From: DATEMU01 sp964414585
Lineage (GTDB): Bacteria; Planctomycetota; Phycisphaerae; UBA1845; UTPLA1
Length of the DNA stretch: 64,000 nt
NCBI GenBank assembly: GCA_964414585.1
Contig: CAYPXR010000025.1
Span: 44,962 to 108,961 of the forward strand
Reading direction: 5' to 3'
Positions 1-8,987 of the stretch are shown here, one piece after another. Numbering within the stretch: position 1 is the stretch's first letter; each line of letters opens with the position of its first letter. Below the pieces are notes generated by a model that searched no databases, was not told the DNA's origin, and saw nothing but the letters and a program-made list of their open reading frames with translations. The position numbers and the translations under genes are program-made.

Positions 1-1039
1 GGTTGATGTAGAGGAAGCCGTAAATGCCGGCGTGCAGGACACAGGCCCTCGTCTGTGACCAGTCGACGGCGAGGTCGTGATCGAGTTCGTTTAGTTGACC
101 GGCGGGCGATCCGTTTTTGGACTTGGTCAGCCGTCGCCACCAAACCGTGCCGCGCGTTTTGACCCGGGCGAGATTGTTTCTCAAGGAGAGATAGCCCCAT
201 TCCGAGAGCAGCAGATTGGGCTGGGCCTTGCCGTCGAGGCTGCCGTGGCCGTGATCGGACATGATCAGGACGGTCGCGCCGGCTTCGTCGGCGAGCGCCT
301 TGAGCTTGCCGAGGACGATGTCCAACTTGGAGAAGCATTCCCGCGTGAGCCGCTCGCGATGGGGGCTGGAATCCCTGGTGCGGGGGTCGAGATAACGCCA
401 GGCCTTGTGCTGGAGATTGACCACCAGCTTGAAGAGGACCATCATGACGTCCCAGCCATACTTGCCGCCGCAGAAGCGGGCCAGCTCGTAACCGCGCTCG
501 AAGCTCTGGCTGATGTATTCGAGGTTTTTCGCGAAAATCCTGTCGCCGCCGAGGGCCTTGCGCTCCCATTTTTTTTCGTGCGTGTAGTCGGGGTGCTTGG
601 CGAGGATCTCGGCCTGAAGCTCCTTTGGATAGGTGAAGTCCTGACCGCTCGGCGTGTCGAAGCCGCTGATCATGAAGCCGTTGACCGGCTCCGGCGGAAA
701 CGTCATCGGGACGTTGATCGAACCGACGCGATATTCCTTGTCGCTGAGGATCTGCCAGATCGTCTTCTGGCTGATCTTCTGGTTATTGTTGAAAGTCAGG
801 CGGTTGGTCGTGGGGTCGTAACGGAGAAAGTCGATGATGCCGTGCTTGCCCGGTCCCTTGCCGGTCATAAAGGTGGTCCATGCGGCGGGGGTGATCGGCG
901 GCCGCGTGGATTCCAACACGCCGCTGGTCCCGCCCGCGACGAGCGATGCGAGATTGGGCATGGCCCCATCGGCCATCAGGGGGCCGAGGACGTCGAAGGT
1001 CGCGCCGTCCAGACCGATCATGAGCACGCGGGAAAACAT
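1..1039 (-). CDS. AlkP-superfamily phosphodiesterase, partial (C-terminus beyond left edge)
   Basis: An uninterrupted minus-strand frame begins at ATG 1039 and runs off the left edge, giving about 346 residues. It opens with MFSRVLMIGLDGATFD, the metal-binding start of type I phosphodiesterase/nucleotide pyrophosphatase proteins. This is followed by TPPITPAAWTTFMTG-like sequence with the expected nucleophile threonine, and by a second metal site SDHGHGS near residue 275. Family members hydrolyse phosphodiester or phosphate-ester bonds; the substrate cannot be told here. An in-frame ATG at 1105 would add 22 residues, but homologues normally begin right at the IGLDG strand, so 1039 is preferred. 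No clear ribosome binding site precedes either start. The long plus-strand frame over the same bases is antisense shadow. Confidence 0.85.
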   Translation of the reverse strand, partial: MFSRVLMIGLDGATFDVLGPLMADGAMPNLASLVAGGTSGVLESTRPPITPAAWTTFMTGKGPGKHGIIDFLRYDPTTNRLTFNNNQKISQKTIWQILSDKEYRVGSINVPMTFPPEPVNGFMISGFDTPSGQDFTYPKELQAEILAKHPDYTHEKKWERKALGGDRIFAKNLEYISQSFERGYELARFCGGKYGWDVMMVLFKLVVNLQHKAWRYLDPRTRDSSPHRERLTRECFSKLDIVLGKLKALADEAGATVLIMSDHGHGSLDGKAQPNLLLSEWGYLSLRNNLARVKTRGTVWWRRLTKSKNGSPAGQLNELDHDLAVDWSQTRACVLHAGIYGFLYIN

Positions 1040-1228
1040 CGTGCCGTTGGCTTTGGATGGAATTCGACCGTGAGGAATCACGTGCAAGGAGCCTCGCTTG
1101 GCCATGGTGTGACACCCGCCGTGGCAAGTGCCTTTCGTCCTGGGTCGTGCCGCATGGAAGGCGGAGGCGACCGCGCCTTGAAGTCGGGAGTATGGTAGCC
1201 GCAAAGGCAAAAAACGTCAAAAACCCCT

Positions 1229-2827
1229 CTAATTTCCGCTCCACGGTGCTATTTTCTCGAAGAGGGTCAAATAGGGCTCCACGTGAAACGGCGCGGGTGA
1301 AGTGCGGTGAATCAGTCGGAATGACGGACTTGAGAGGAATTCTTCCAGGCGGAGCCCATGGTCCGGCGAACCGGCGAATTGGCGTTCCCAGGCGAAAAGG
1401 GTTCCTGCGGGGGCTTGGACGATTTGCTCTCGGACGGTCGGGCGGTCGGGGGGCAATCGGCGGCCGGTGACGTAATCGAGCCAGACGTTGGCGGAGATGA
1501 TCTCTCGATCGCCCAGGCCGTGATCGGCCAGCCAGCTCCTTGCGTCGTCGATGATGCTCGCTTCGGCGGGCCTTCGGACGGGATGACACAAGCCGTAAAC
1601 CGCCAGGAAAACGAGCGCGGTCAATGCCACCGGCACGAGTCCGCGCGACCCGCGAATGTTCACGGCGGAGACGCTTAGGGCGGCGAACAGCGCCAGCGCG
1701 AGCGTGGACCAGCGGATTGCGGCGACAGCCTGATGCAGTTGCGGCAATTCGGCCAGGATATCCTTGTGTGCCTGATAGAGCGCAAGCTGCCGCTCCATCG
1801 CCACCCATAAGAGCACCATCGACGCGGCGGAAAGGAGCGCGGCGCGGCGCCGCCGATGAAGATCCTCACTCCACAATTTTTCCCAGCCCGCCAGTGCGGC
1901 AATGCCGATCAATGGGCTGATCGGCACAAGAAATCGCGCGTATCCGCCCGAATCGTAGAGGCCGAGTGCGCGAATCACCGTCTGCGTCGTGAAATAAGCG
2001 GCGATGATCGTGGCGACCATGGAACCGCCGCGCCGTCGCGCGAGTGCGACGAAGCCGGTCAGGGCCAGGACCGTGATGCCCGGTCCCCAGGCTTCCAGGG
2101 AACGGCAGAAGAACGAGAGCCATCCGCCGCGGCCATAGTGCGTCGACGGCGTCGGCTCGAAGAGTTTTTGAACGGGGGCGCTCATCCCGGCGAGCGGCGC
2201 GAGGAGATTGACCGCCAGTAGGGACCAGAGGATCGGCCAGAGCCGCCAAAGCGAAACGCGATTTTGCCAGGCGAAGGACATCCAGACCGGCAGAAAGATG
2301 ATCGCTTCGTGCCGTGTGACGAAGGCGGGGGAGAGAATCGCCGCCGAGATGGACCATCGCCCCTTGAGTGCGAACATCATGGCGAGCGTCAGGTAGAACG
2401 CCATCGGCGTCTCGGTCAGCGTGGTCTGCGAGAGCTGAAAGAAGAGCGGTTGAAGGTAGACCAGCGGGACGACGAGCCATGCGCGGCGCAGGCCGATCGT
2501 TCGGGCGATCTCGTAGGCCGCGAGCGCCGCGCCGGCGGAGAGCGTCGCGGACAGGATTCGACAGGCGGTCCAACCGAGCCCGGCGGGGAGGAAGTAGAGC
2601 GCGGTGAAACCGGGTCGTCCCCAGTCGTTCAAAAGGTATGACGGCCAGGTCCAGGCCCAGCGCGCGTAGAGGTAGTGGGTCAAGTCGTCGAATTGAACAA
2701 TGCCCCGCGGGTCGCACAGCGCGAAGATGAGGGAGAACGCCAGGCCGACGGTCGCGAGGGCGATCGCCAGGGATCGTTCGTCGTGGATCGCGCGACTTGC
2801 GCCGATCCGGGTGTCAGCGGTTACCAT
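1229..2827 (-). CDS. GT39/ArnT-like integral membrane glycosyltransferase
   Basis: The 532-residue protein has about ten hydrophobic segments. After the first there is an acidic-pair loop (VQFDDLTHYLYAR, about residues 45-57), typical of GT-C glycosyltransferases that take sugars from polyprenyl-phosphate donors. The C-terminal third is a soluble periplasmic-type domain. The frame stays open to 2887, but the codon at 2827 (MVTADT) is chosen because the longer start would overlap the divergent neighbour's start and adds an unlikely 20-residue leader. The acceptor is unknown; family members glycosylate lipids or proteins at the cell surface. It lies in the same direction as the phosphodiesterase downstream, about 190 bases away. 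Confidence 0.75.
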   Translation of the reverse strand: MVTADTRIGASRAIHDERSLAIALATVGLAFSLIFALCDPRGIVQFDDLTHYLYARWAWTWPSYLLNDWGRPGFTALYFLPAGLGWTACRILSATLSAGAALAAYEIARTIGLRRAWLVVPLVYLQPLFFQLSQTTLTETPMAFYLTLAMMFALKGRWSISAAILSPAFVTRHEAIIFLPVWMSFAWQNRVSLWRLWPILWSLLAVNLLAPLAGMSAPVQKLFEPTPSTHYGRGGWLSFFCRSLEAWGPGITVLALTGFVALARRRGGSMVATIIAAYFTTQTVIRALGLYDSGGYARFLVPISPLIGIAALAGWEKLWSEDLHRRRRAALLSAASMVLLWVAMERQLALYQAHKDILAELPQLHQAVAAIRWSTLALALFAALSVSAVNIRGSRGLVPVALTALVFLAVYGLCHPVRRPAEASIIDDARSWLADHGLGDREIISANVWLDYVTGRRLPPDRPTVREQIVQAPAGTLFAWERQFAGSPDHGLRLEEFLSSPSFRLIHRTSPAPFHVEPYLTLFEKIAPWSGN

Positions 2828-2886
2828 GACATCATCTTCATCGCACGCGGGCTTTCCGCAAAGTCCGCGTACGACGGAGGGCTGCA

Positions 2887-3831
2887 ATGTCGCTCGCCTT
2901 GATGGATATGGTCTGCATTCACTTCGACGGGGATCTACCGCGCCTTTGCAAGTGGGATGGATCGTCGCTTCGGCTTGGGTTCGTACGAACGGCCGTCTCG
3001 ATCGTGAGCGTCAAAGAGGCCATCGAGCAGCTCAGCCCCCGTTCCGGATTTCGCGTGCGATATCGTGTTGATCCGGACGTGCCGGCTTCAGAGGAACTGT
3101 CAACGCAAATCGAATCGGCTGCACGCGAAGCAGGCTCGAAATGGGTTCGTCGCCTTTCAAACGATATTCACGCCGATCCCGGGTTTGCCGCCGTTCGACA
3201 AGCCGCCGATCAACATCGCTTGGGAGGGGTCATCGCCTTGGAGGGGCGCAAGTCTGCCTATCGATGCGCTGCACTCGATCATCGCGGCATAGTGCTGACG
3301 CATGTATGTATTGAAGACGCATCTCCTCTTGCGCTGGGAGAGAAGTTGCAGCAAGTTCGAAGTGAAGCAAATGCAATTGCAACCGGTGATTTTTCCTCGC
3401 TCGTTTGTTTTGGAAGTGCCGGCACTCCTCCCACAGCGGTGGCCATGGGCGACCGCTCCGGTTTTCGGCGGGTCCTGATTCCTGATTACTCGCCTTGCCT
3501 TTCGCTCGTTGGGATGCTGATCGTCAATCTCGCCATCGATCTTCGATCCGAAGCGCCGCCCGGGCGGATTGACGAGCGAGGGCTTCGCGAGCGTTTTGCC
3601 CGACTGATGGACGAAGCCGCGCGGGAAGTTACGAAGGAAGGCTACGACATCGATGATACGGTGTGCGAGCGTTTTGTCGAAAGGCGGTCCACAGACGTTC
3701 GCGTCCCGTTCGAAGAGTATCTCCGAACGCCGTTCGAAGTCGGCGGCCTGCAACTTCGCGCGACGATCCACACCCCCAAGTTTTCATTGCCATCCACCGG
3801 AATGGCAAGATTGATTTCGATAATGAAGTAA
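2887..3831 (+). CDS. Short hydantoinase A/oxoprolinase-like protein
   Basis: The 314-residue protein has a GGAGGG ribosome binding site seven bases before ATG 2887. Residues about 171-220 (VCFGSAGTPPTAVAMGDRSG, then FRRVLIPDYSPCLSLVGML) resemble the HyuA motif in which a glycine-rich loop is followed by 'RVLVPP.PGVLSALGML'. The tail (FARLMDEAAREVTKEGYD...) also follows the order seen after that motif in N-methylhydantoinase A. Full HyuA proteins are about 650-700 residues, so this is less than half length. The first 165 residues are not recognised. Whether it is an enzyme, a subunit or a degenerate relative is unclear. It is divergent from the membrane glycosyltransferase and convergent with the TPR gene at 3844. 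Confidence 0.55.
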   Translation: MSLALMDMVCIHFDGDLPRLCKWDGSSLRLGFVRTAVSIVSVKEAIEQLSPRSGFRVRYRVDPDVPASEELSTQIESAAREAGSKWVRRLSNDIHADPGFAAVRQAADQHRLGGVIALEGRKSAYRCAALDHRGIVLTHVCIEDASPLALGEKLQQVRSEANAIATGDFSSLVCFGSAGTPPTAVAMGDRSGFRRVLIPDYSPCLSLVGMLIVNLAIDLRSEAPPGRIDERGLRERFARLMDEAAREVTKEGYDIDDTVCERFVERRSTDVRVPFEEYLRTPFEVGGLQLRATIHTPKFSLPSTGMARLISIMK

Positions 3832-3843
3832 ATCCAATGAAGG

Positions 3844-4920
3844 CTATTCGACGGGGAGTTGCGCCGACTGCGTGGTCGGGGCCAGATTCTCGGGTTGCGT
3901 TTCCATGCCGCCTTCGGCCGGCGGTTCCATGGCCCCCAGGGCGATCAGGCGCGACCGCGCTTCGGCCGCCCACGTCGTCGCGGCCCAGTCTTTTTCGACG
4001 AGCTTGTAGTAATAGGCCGCCGCGTCGATCTGCTTGACGCGCTCGTAATATTGAGCGATGCGGTAGTCCTTCTCGGCGCGCTGGTCGTTGATCCGCGCGA
4101 GGGTCTGCGGGACCTGCTGCGCGCCGGCGTCGTTGGGATACTTTTGCGTGAAGTCCTTCAGGTAGACCTCCGCCTCGAGCAGGTCGGCATCGTCGAACTC
4201 CACGCCGGGGAACCGCGCCAGGGCGGATTCGCCGGCGCGGAGCATCGCGAATTTCTGATAGCGACCGCGGGGGAATTCGCGCATCAGCCGCGCATAGGCC
4301 GTTTCGGCATCCTGGAAATTTCCGTTGATGTAGTGGTAATCGGCCTTGAGCCGCAGAGCCTGTTCGGCGATCGGCGTCTCGCGGGCCCGCTCGTCGATGA
4401 TGCGGTCGAGGATCGACAGGGCCTCTTCGTCGGCCGAGAGCCAGAAGATCTTCCAGACCTTCTGCTTCCGGCCTTTGAAGAGCACCATCTCGGCGATGAT
4501 GAGTTCCTTGCGGAGGGCGCGTTCGGCGATCTCCGTGCCCGCCCAGCCGTCGAGCACTTCTTCCAGCCACTGGTGGGCCTTCATGAGGTCGCCGCCCTTG
4601 GGCTTGGCGTCCTCGGCGGAGACTTCGTTTTCCGCGGCGTAGAAAAGGGCCTCGGGCCGGTGGGTCGACTCGGGATAAGTCTTGAACCATTCATCGAAAG
4701 CCTTGCGGGCCTTTTTGTATTCGCACTGGGCGGAAAGGGAACGTGCCAATGCGAGATCGCCGTCCTCGGTGCCGGGGATCGGCGGGGCGATTTCGATCCA
4801 CTCGCCCTTGGCGGCGTCGTATTCGAGGCGTTCGTGGTAGACGGGCTTGTCGTCGGAAGCCCGTGCCGCGGCCGATGCGGCGAGGAGGAGCAACAAGACT
4901 GGGAAACGTCCGTGCTTCAT
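3844..4920 (-). CDS. Exported TPR protein, BamD/YfiO-like
   Basis: The 358-residue protein starts with a signal peptide (KHGRFPVLLLLLAASAAARA, no lipobox cysteine). Several TPR-like helical repeats follow: YKKARKAFDEWFKTYPES, ALSILDRIIDERARETPIAE, and NFQDAETAYARLMREFPRGRY. The spacing and 'YP.S..PEALF' phrasing are those of BamD/YbgF-type proteins, which bind partner proteins in the periplasm or at the outer membrane. E. coli BamD is about 245 residues and a lipoprotein; this one is longer and lacks the lipid-attachment cysteine, so orthology is not claimed. A short Gln/Thr-rich tail ends the protein. Confidence 0.65.
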   Translation of the reverse strand: MKHGRFPVLLLLLAASAAARASDDKPVYHERLEYDAAKGEWIEIAPPIPGTEDGDLALARSLSAQCEYKKARKAFDEWFKTYPESTHRPEALFYAAENEVSAEDAKPKGGDLMKAHQWLEEVLDGWAGTEIAERALRKELIIAEMVLFKGRKQKVWKIFWLSADEEALSILDRIIDERARETPIAEQALRLKADYHYINGNFQDAETAYARLMREFPRGRYQKFAMLRAGESALARFPGVEFDDADLLEAEVYLKDFTQKYPNDAGAQQVPQTLARINDQRAEKDYRIAQYYERVKQIDAAAYYYKLVEKDWAATTWAAEARSRLIALGAMEPPAEGGMETQPENLAPTTQSAQLPVE

Positions 4921-5054
4921 GGGGGGCCGATTGTAACCATGAAGTTGGAATGCGGAAGCCCCGTCGTGGCAGCCAAAGATCGTGGGATATGGGGCGTTAC
5001 GGTCCTATGCCTGTTTGGGGTTTGAGACGATACAATATGATCAGGTGACCAGCC

Positions 5055-5255
5055 ATGAGTAAGGTCTCTGAAATCGAAGCGGCCATCCAGCGGCTATCGG
5101 CGAACGATCTGGAAGCATTTCGCGCCTGGTTTGCGGAGTTCGACGGCGCCCAATGGGACCGGCAGATGGAGCAGGATGTCGCGTCAGGCCGGCTCGATGG
5201 GTTGGCAGACGAAGCCCTCCGGGATCTTGACGACGGTCGCTGCAGGGATCTGTGA
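5055..5255 (+). CDS. Antitoxin of a ParE/RelE-type pair
   Basis: A 66-residue acidic protein (starts MSKVSEIEAAIQRLSANDLE) of a common small antitoxin family that is found immediately before ParE/RelE toxins. Its stop overlaps the toxin's GTG start by four bases, the usual translational coupling. A TACAAT box at 5031-5036 is a possible -10 element. The antitoxin is expected to bind and neutralise the toxin; which part binds DNA cannot be seen from sequence. Confidence 0.75.
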   Translation: MSKVSEIEAAIQRLSANDLEAFRAWFAEFDGAQWDRQMEQDVASGRLDGLADEALRDLDDGRCRDL

Positions 5256-5512
5256 CCCATCGCGCTTCTCAACGCTTTTGGACCTGCTACCTCGCTTTGC
5301 CGGCGGTCATCCGTGAAACGGCGGACCGATGTTACGACCTTCTCAAACGCGATCCTCGTCACCCCTCTTTACGACTTAAGAAGATAGGCCGCTTCTGGTC
5401 GGTTCGCGTTGGCCTGAATTACCGCGCTTTGGCGATCGAAAAGGGCACCGACCTGGTCTGGTTTTGGATCGGGTCGCACGCCGACTACGACAAGCTGCTT
5501 GGCCATCGGTAA
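5252..5512 (+). CDS. ParE/RelE superfamily toxin
   Basis: An 86-residue protein starting at GTG 5252, inside the antitoxin stop (GTGA overlap). The pattern HPSLRLKKIGRFWSVRVGLN followed by YRALAIEKGTDLVWFWIGSH is the beta-hairpin core of the ParE/RelE fold, with the closing 'WIGSHADYDKLL'. RelE members cleave mRNA on the ribosome while ParE members poison gyrase; the sequence does not decide between them. The frame is intact, unlike the second ParE-like toxin at 57795. Confidence 0.8.
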   Translation: MTHRASQRFWTCYLALPAVIRETADRCYDLLKRDPRHPSLRLKKIGRFWSVRVGLNYRALAIEKGTDLVWFWIGSHADYDKLLGHR

Positions 5513-5809
5513 ATATCGTGCTTATGTGCCGGGGCCGGGGACCAGGCAAAGCGTACGCCGGCGGGAAGCCGGAAATTCCGTCAGATCGACGTAGACGAGT
5601 CGCAATTTGTGGATTATGCTTCTATCGGACTTGGTGGACGGCGAGTGATGAATCGCGACGCTCCATTATTCTCTGATATTATTTATTGATCGTTTAGCTG
5701 CATTCATCATCATCCCTTCGTGATTTTCACCACCGGCGACCGGGTCCTTCGTTGACGGGAGATTCCCCGTCGGTTCGAAGCGTTGGACCCTGGGGGTCGG
5801 AGTGTCGTC

Positions 5810-8278
5810 ATGTCACAACTTGGCGGAGCGTTCTTGCGTGGGCGGTCGGGTTCCGCGCGCGCCGAACGCGTCGAAAGGATTGAAAAAACCGGATCGGTAT
5901 CTCTTGTGGGAGTCCGTGCGCGCGGAACGCAGGGACAGGGCCCCCAACGGCGTCGCTCGGGGCATGGGCTCTATTGCACGGTCGCGATGGTGATCGTCGC
6001 GCTCGGGCATGCCCCAGCGACCCGGGGCCAGTGTGCGTTTGACTGGCGGCCGGGGGAGGGTTATCCCGGTGTGGAAGGAAGTGTTCACGCGACCACCCAT
6101 TGGGACCCTGACGGCCTGGGGTCGCAACAGGAAATGCTCATCGCGGGAGGGTACTTTTGGAAAGCCGGCAAAGTCGCCGCCAACTCAGTCGCGGCCTGGG
6201 ACGGCCAATCATGGCACGCGCTGGGAAACACGCGTGAAGACGGATGGGCGTACGACTTATCGGTAGAAGCCCTTTCTGTCTATCAGGGAAAGCTCATAGT
6301 CGCGGGCACATTCGGGTATGTGGGTGGAATGCCGGCGTATGGAATCATCGAATACGACGGCACAACTTGGCGATCGCTGGGTGACGGTGCGGACGCCGAC
6401 GTTCGTGCCATGTGCGTTTATGAGGGCAAGCTGATCGCGGGAGGATATTTTAATGAAATCGGTGGAATTCCCGCTAACAACATCGCCCAATGGGACGGCC
6501 AAGCCTGGCAACCCCTGGGAGAAGGCACGGGCGGCACTCGACCGGATGTCTGCTCGCTAACGGTCTATGAGGACAAACTTGTTGCCAGTGGAGAATTCAC
6601 CCGTGCCGGAAACGCGAATGCGATCGCGATCGCCCAATGGGACGGTCAACGATGGGACACGCTCGGCAGCGGATTGGCGGGTATCGCCGATTATGGCCCT
6701 GTGGTCTTATCTCTAACCGTCTATCGGGATGAATTGGTGGCCACGGGCGGTTTTGTCATCGGAGGCACCTCCGTCGAAAGTACCGTCGCGAAATGGGATG
6801 GCCAAACGTGGGAGCCTTTGGACACTCAGTTGCTTTCCGATTACTACGTCGTAGCCTGGTCCTCAACGGTCTTCAATGACACGCTCATCATTGCCGGAAG
6901 CATTGGTAGTCACGGTCAGAACGACAGCAACAATTACGTTTTTCAATGGGACGGCTCTTCTTGGAGGAGGCTTGACCCCGTGACGTCGAATTTTGACATC
7001 TATGCTGTTGACTCATATGAAGATCGGCTGATTGCGTGCGGCGATTTCGGTGTCGTCCAATGGGATGGCAATGCATGGGGTTATCTTTATGGCGGCCTGA
7101 GCGATGCGATCAGTGCGATGACCGTATTTCAAGGAAATCTCGTAGTAGCGGGACCGTTTGCTTTTGCCGGCCTCGTCAACGTCCATCGCATTGCTCAATT
7201 TGACGGCGCGTCCTGGCAGGCGCTTGGGACGGGGATCGCGGATTTCAATCGCGAGGACGGAGGCAACCGAAATGGGATTCCTCCCGTCGGGATATCCGCC
7301 CTTGAGAAGTATGACGGCAAGCTGATTGCCGGGGGATACTTTCCAATCGCCGGCGGTCAATTCGTCAATCACATCGCGGAATGGGACGGCAAGAGTTGGC
7401 AATCGTTGGGCAGCGGAGTGAGTAACAAGGTTTTCGCCTTGACAATCTATGATGGAAAACTCATCGCCGGCGGCAGTTTCACATCGGCGGGCGGCGTGAC
7501 CGCAAATCATATTGCGATTTGGGATGGTGAAAGCTGGCAACCCCTGGGAAGCGGAGTGAGCAGCACGGTGACGGCTCTGGGTGTGTACCACGGCCTGCTC
7601 ATTGTCGGAGGAAATTTTACGACGGCAGGCGGCGTCAGCGTCAATCATATCGCGCAATGGGACGGTGAGTCCTGGCAGGCGCTAGGGGGCGGCATCAACG
7701 GAGACGTCTATCAGATCGTCGCTTATCAAGATAATTTTCTGATAGTAGGCGGCAACTTTTCGCGAGCCGGCAGCGAGACGGCCTATGACGTGGCGCGTTG
7801 GGATGGTGCGAATTGGCAATCCTTTGGTAACGTGGGACTTGAAAACGTTCGCTCATTCGCAGTATTCGATGGCGATCTGTTTGCAGGCGGTTACAGATCT
7901 TACAACTCGGCGACGGCAGCCGCTCGATGGGACGGGCTCAACTGGCAACGGGTAGAGGTTAATGGTGATGTCAAGGCAATGGTCAACTACGGAGGAACCC
8001 TCGTCGTTGGGGGAATTATCTATTCAACGGATGATAACGGTTCGGTATTTTTTGCCCGCTGGGGGCCGACCTGCAAACCCGGCGACATGAATTGTGACGG
8101 CGTCGTCGACAAGTTCGACCTCTACCCCTTCGCCGACGCCCTGCTCGATCCGGGCTCGGACACCGACTGTGTGCGTTATCTGGCCAACGTCAACGGCGAC
8201 GTCGAAGCCGACGGTGCCTCAAAGGTTGACGGGGCGGACATCGCCCCATTCATCACGACGCTGATGGACGGAAAATGA
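5810..8278 (+). CDS. Secreted WDG-repeat (beta-propeller-like) protein with dockerin-like tail
   Basis: An 822-residue protein from ATG 5810 (GGAG ten bases upstream); an in-frame TTG at 5783 would add nine residues. An export signal is seen late, at about residues 52-73 (LYCTVAMVIVALGHAPATRG). The body is about 13 repeats of roughly 45-60 residues centred on 'IAQWDG..W.PLG.G' followed by 'V.AL.VY.GKLI.GG.F..AGG'. This is the pattern of kelch-like or propeller surface proteins. The C-terminal 65 residues hold two calcium-loop-like stretches (GDMNCDGVVDKFD and KVDGADIAPF), like the dockerin-type tails common on planctomycete exported proteins. Role unknown; probably displayed at or released from the surface. 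Confidence 0.7.
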   Translation: MSQLGGAFLRGRSGSARAERVERIEKTGSVSLVGVRARGTQGQGPQRRRSGHGLYCTVAMVIVALGHAPATRGQCAFDWRPGEGYPGVEGSVHATTHWDPDGLGSQQEMLIAGGYFWKAGKVAANSVAAWDGQSWHALGNTREDGWAYDLSVEALSVYQGKLIVAGTFGYVGGMPAYGIIEYDGTTWRSLGDGADADVRAMCVYEGKLIAGGYFNEIGGIPANNIAQWDGQAWQPLGEGTGGTRPDVCSLTVYEDKLVASGEFTRAGNANAIAIAQWDGQRWDTLGSGLAGIADYGPVVLSLTVYRDELVATGGFVIGGTSVESTVAKWDGQTWEPLDTQLLSDYYVVAWSSTVFNDTLIIAGSIGSHGQNDSNNYVFQWDGSSWRRLDPVTSNFDIYAVDSYEDRLIACGDFGVVQWDGNAWGYLYGGLSDAISAMTVFQGNLVVAGPFAFAGLVNVHRIAQFDGASWQALGTGIADFNREDGGNRNGIPPVGISALEKYDGKLIAGGYFPIAGGQFVNHIAEWDGKSWQSLGSGVSNKVFALTIYDGKLIAGGSFTSAGGVTANHIAIWDGESWQPLGSGVSSTVTALGVYHGLLIVGGNFTTAGGVSVNHIAQWDGESWQALGGGINGDVYQIVAYQDNFLIVGGNFSRAGSETAYDVARWDGANWQSFGNVGLENVRSFAVFDGDLFAGGYRSYNSATAAARWDGLNWQRVEVNGDVKAMVNYGGTLVVGGIIYSTDDNGSVFFARWGPTCKPGDMNCDGVVDKFDLYPFADALLDPGSDTDCVRYLANVNGDVEADGASKVDGADIAPFITTLMDGK

Positions 8279-8321
8279 TCGACCCCTCCGCAGAGCCCCG
8301 AAAAGAGGATTTCACAGACGA

Positions 8322-8349
8322 TTGCTGCCCTGTCCAGCCGGGTTATAAT
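8322..8349 (+). promoter_or_regulatory. Predicted promoter of the lptE-like gene
   Basis: TTGCTG at 8322-8327 and a perfect TATAAT at 8344-8349 are 16 bases apart. They lie 26 bases before the ATG at 8375. In this GC-rich context a perfect -10 hexamer at this distance is persuasive. Confidence 0.55.
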
Positions 8350-8374
8350 CCCCGGCGTTGAACGGACAGCCTTC

Positions 8375-8893
8375 ATGACCCACCCCAAGCGCGCGATCCT
8401 GTTGACGACCTTCCTGCTCGCCGGGTGCGGGTACTCGACTGATCGGGACAAGGTCATCCGCACGACGAATTCGAAAAAGGAGCGGATTCACACCGTCGCG
8501 CTGGACGTCTTTGCGTCGCGTGAATTTCGCCGGGGGTTGGAATTGCAACTAACCGAAGCTCTCGCCAAGCGTCTAGAAGCGGAGACGCCTTTCAAGCTGG
8601 CCAAGAAGGACCGGGCGGACACGATCATCACCGGCGAAATCCGCGAGGTTCGCCAATCGACGCTGGGGCGCGATTTTCGGACGGTTCGGCCGAGAGAGAC
8701 GGCGGAGACCGTCGTGGTGAGCTTCCAGTGGAAGGATCTGCGCACCGGCGAGGTACTTCTGGATCGCCCAAACTACGTTCAGACCGTGGATTACGTTCGT
8801 CCCCTGGGGGAGGACTTTTACCATGCCAGCCAGCGGGCGATGGACCGTCTGAGCGAGCGCATTATTGAAGAGATGCAGACCACCGATTGGTGA
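8375..8893 (+). CDS. lptE: LptE-like LPS-assembly lipoprotein
   Basis: A 172-residue lipoprotein with signal peptide and lipobox LLAGC at about residues 15-19, followed at once by GYS, the classic LptE start. The rest (VALDVFASREFRRGLELQLT, 'ADTIITGEI', then a beta-rich half) follows the LptE pattern. In the Lpt pathway LptE plugs and assembles the LptD barrel that delivers LPS to the outer leaflet. With waaA at 30841 it supports an LPS-containing outer membrane. Other lpt genes are not in the window. Confidence 0.75.
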   Translation: MTHPKRAILLTTFLLAGCGYSTDRDKVIRTTNSKKERIHTVALDVFASREFRRGLELQLTEALAKRLEAETPFKLAKKDRADTIITGEIREVRQSTLGRDFRTVRPRETAETVVVSFQWKDLRTGEVLLDRPNYVQTVDYVRPLGEDFYHASQRAMDRLSERIIEEMQTTDW

Positions 8894-8914
8894 TACTGCC
8901 CCCGCGACTATAAT
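8887..8914 (+). promoter_or_regulatory. Predicted promoter of ftsH
   Basis: TTGGTG at 8887-8892 and TATAAT at 8909-8914 are 16 bases apart, starting within the last codons of the lptE-like gene and ending 73 bases before the ftsH ATG. It suggests ftsH is transcribed separately from the gene in front. Confidence 0.5.
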
Positions 8915-8987
8915 CCGATAGAGTGATGGCGATCCGGGACTTGTTTTCAGACGTATTAAGTTCGCCGCGCTAGGGTATGGGTTAACG

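Noticed and set aside
95..1198. Long plus-strand frame of 367 codons at the left edge
   Set aside because: It is antisense to the AlkP-family gene, whose minus-strand translation has clear motifs.
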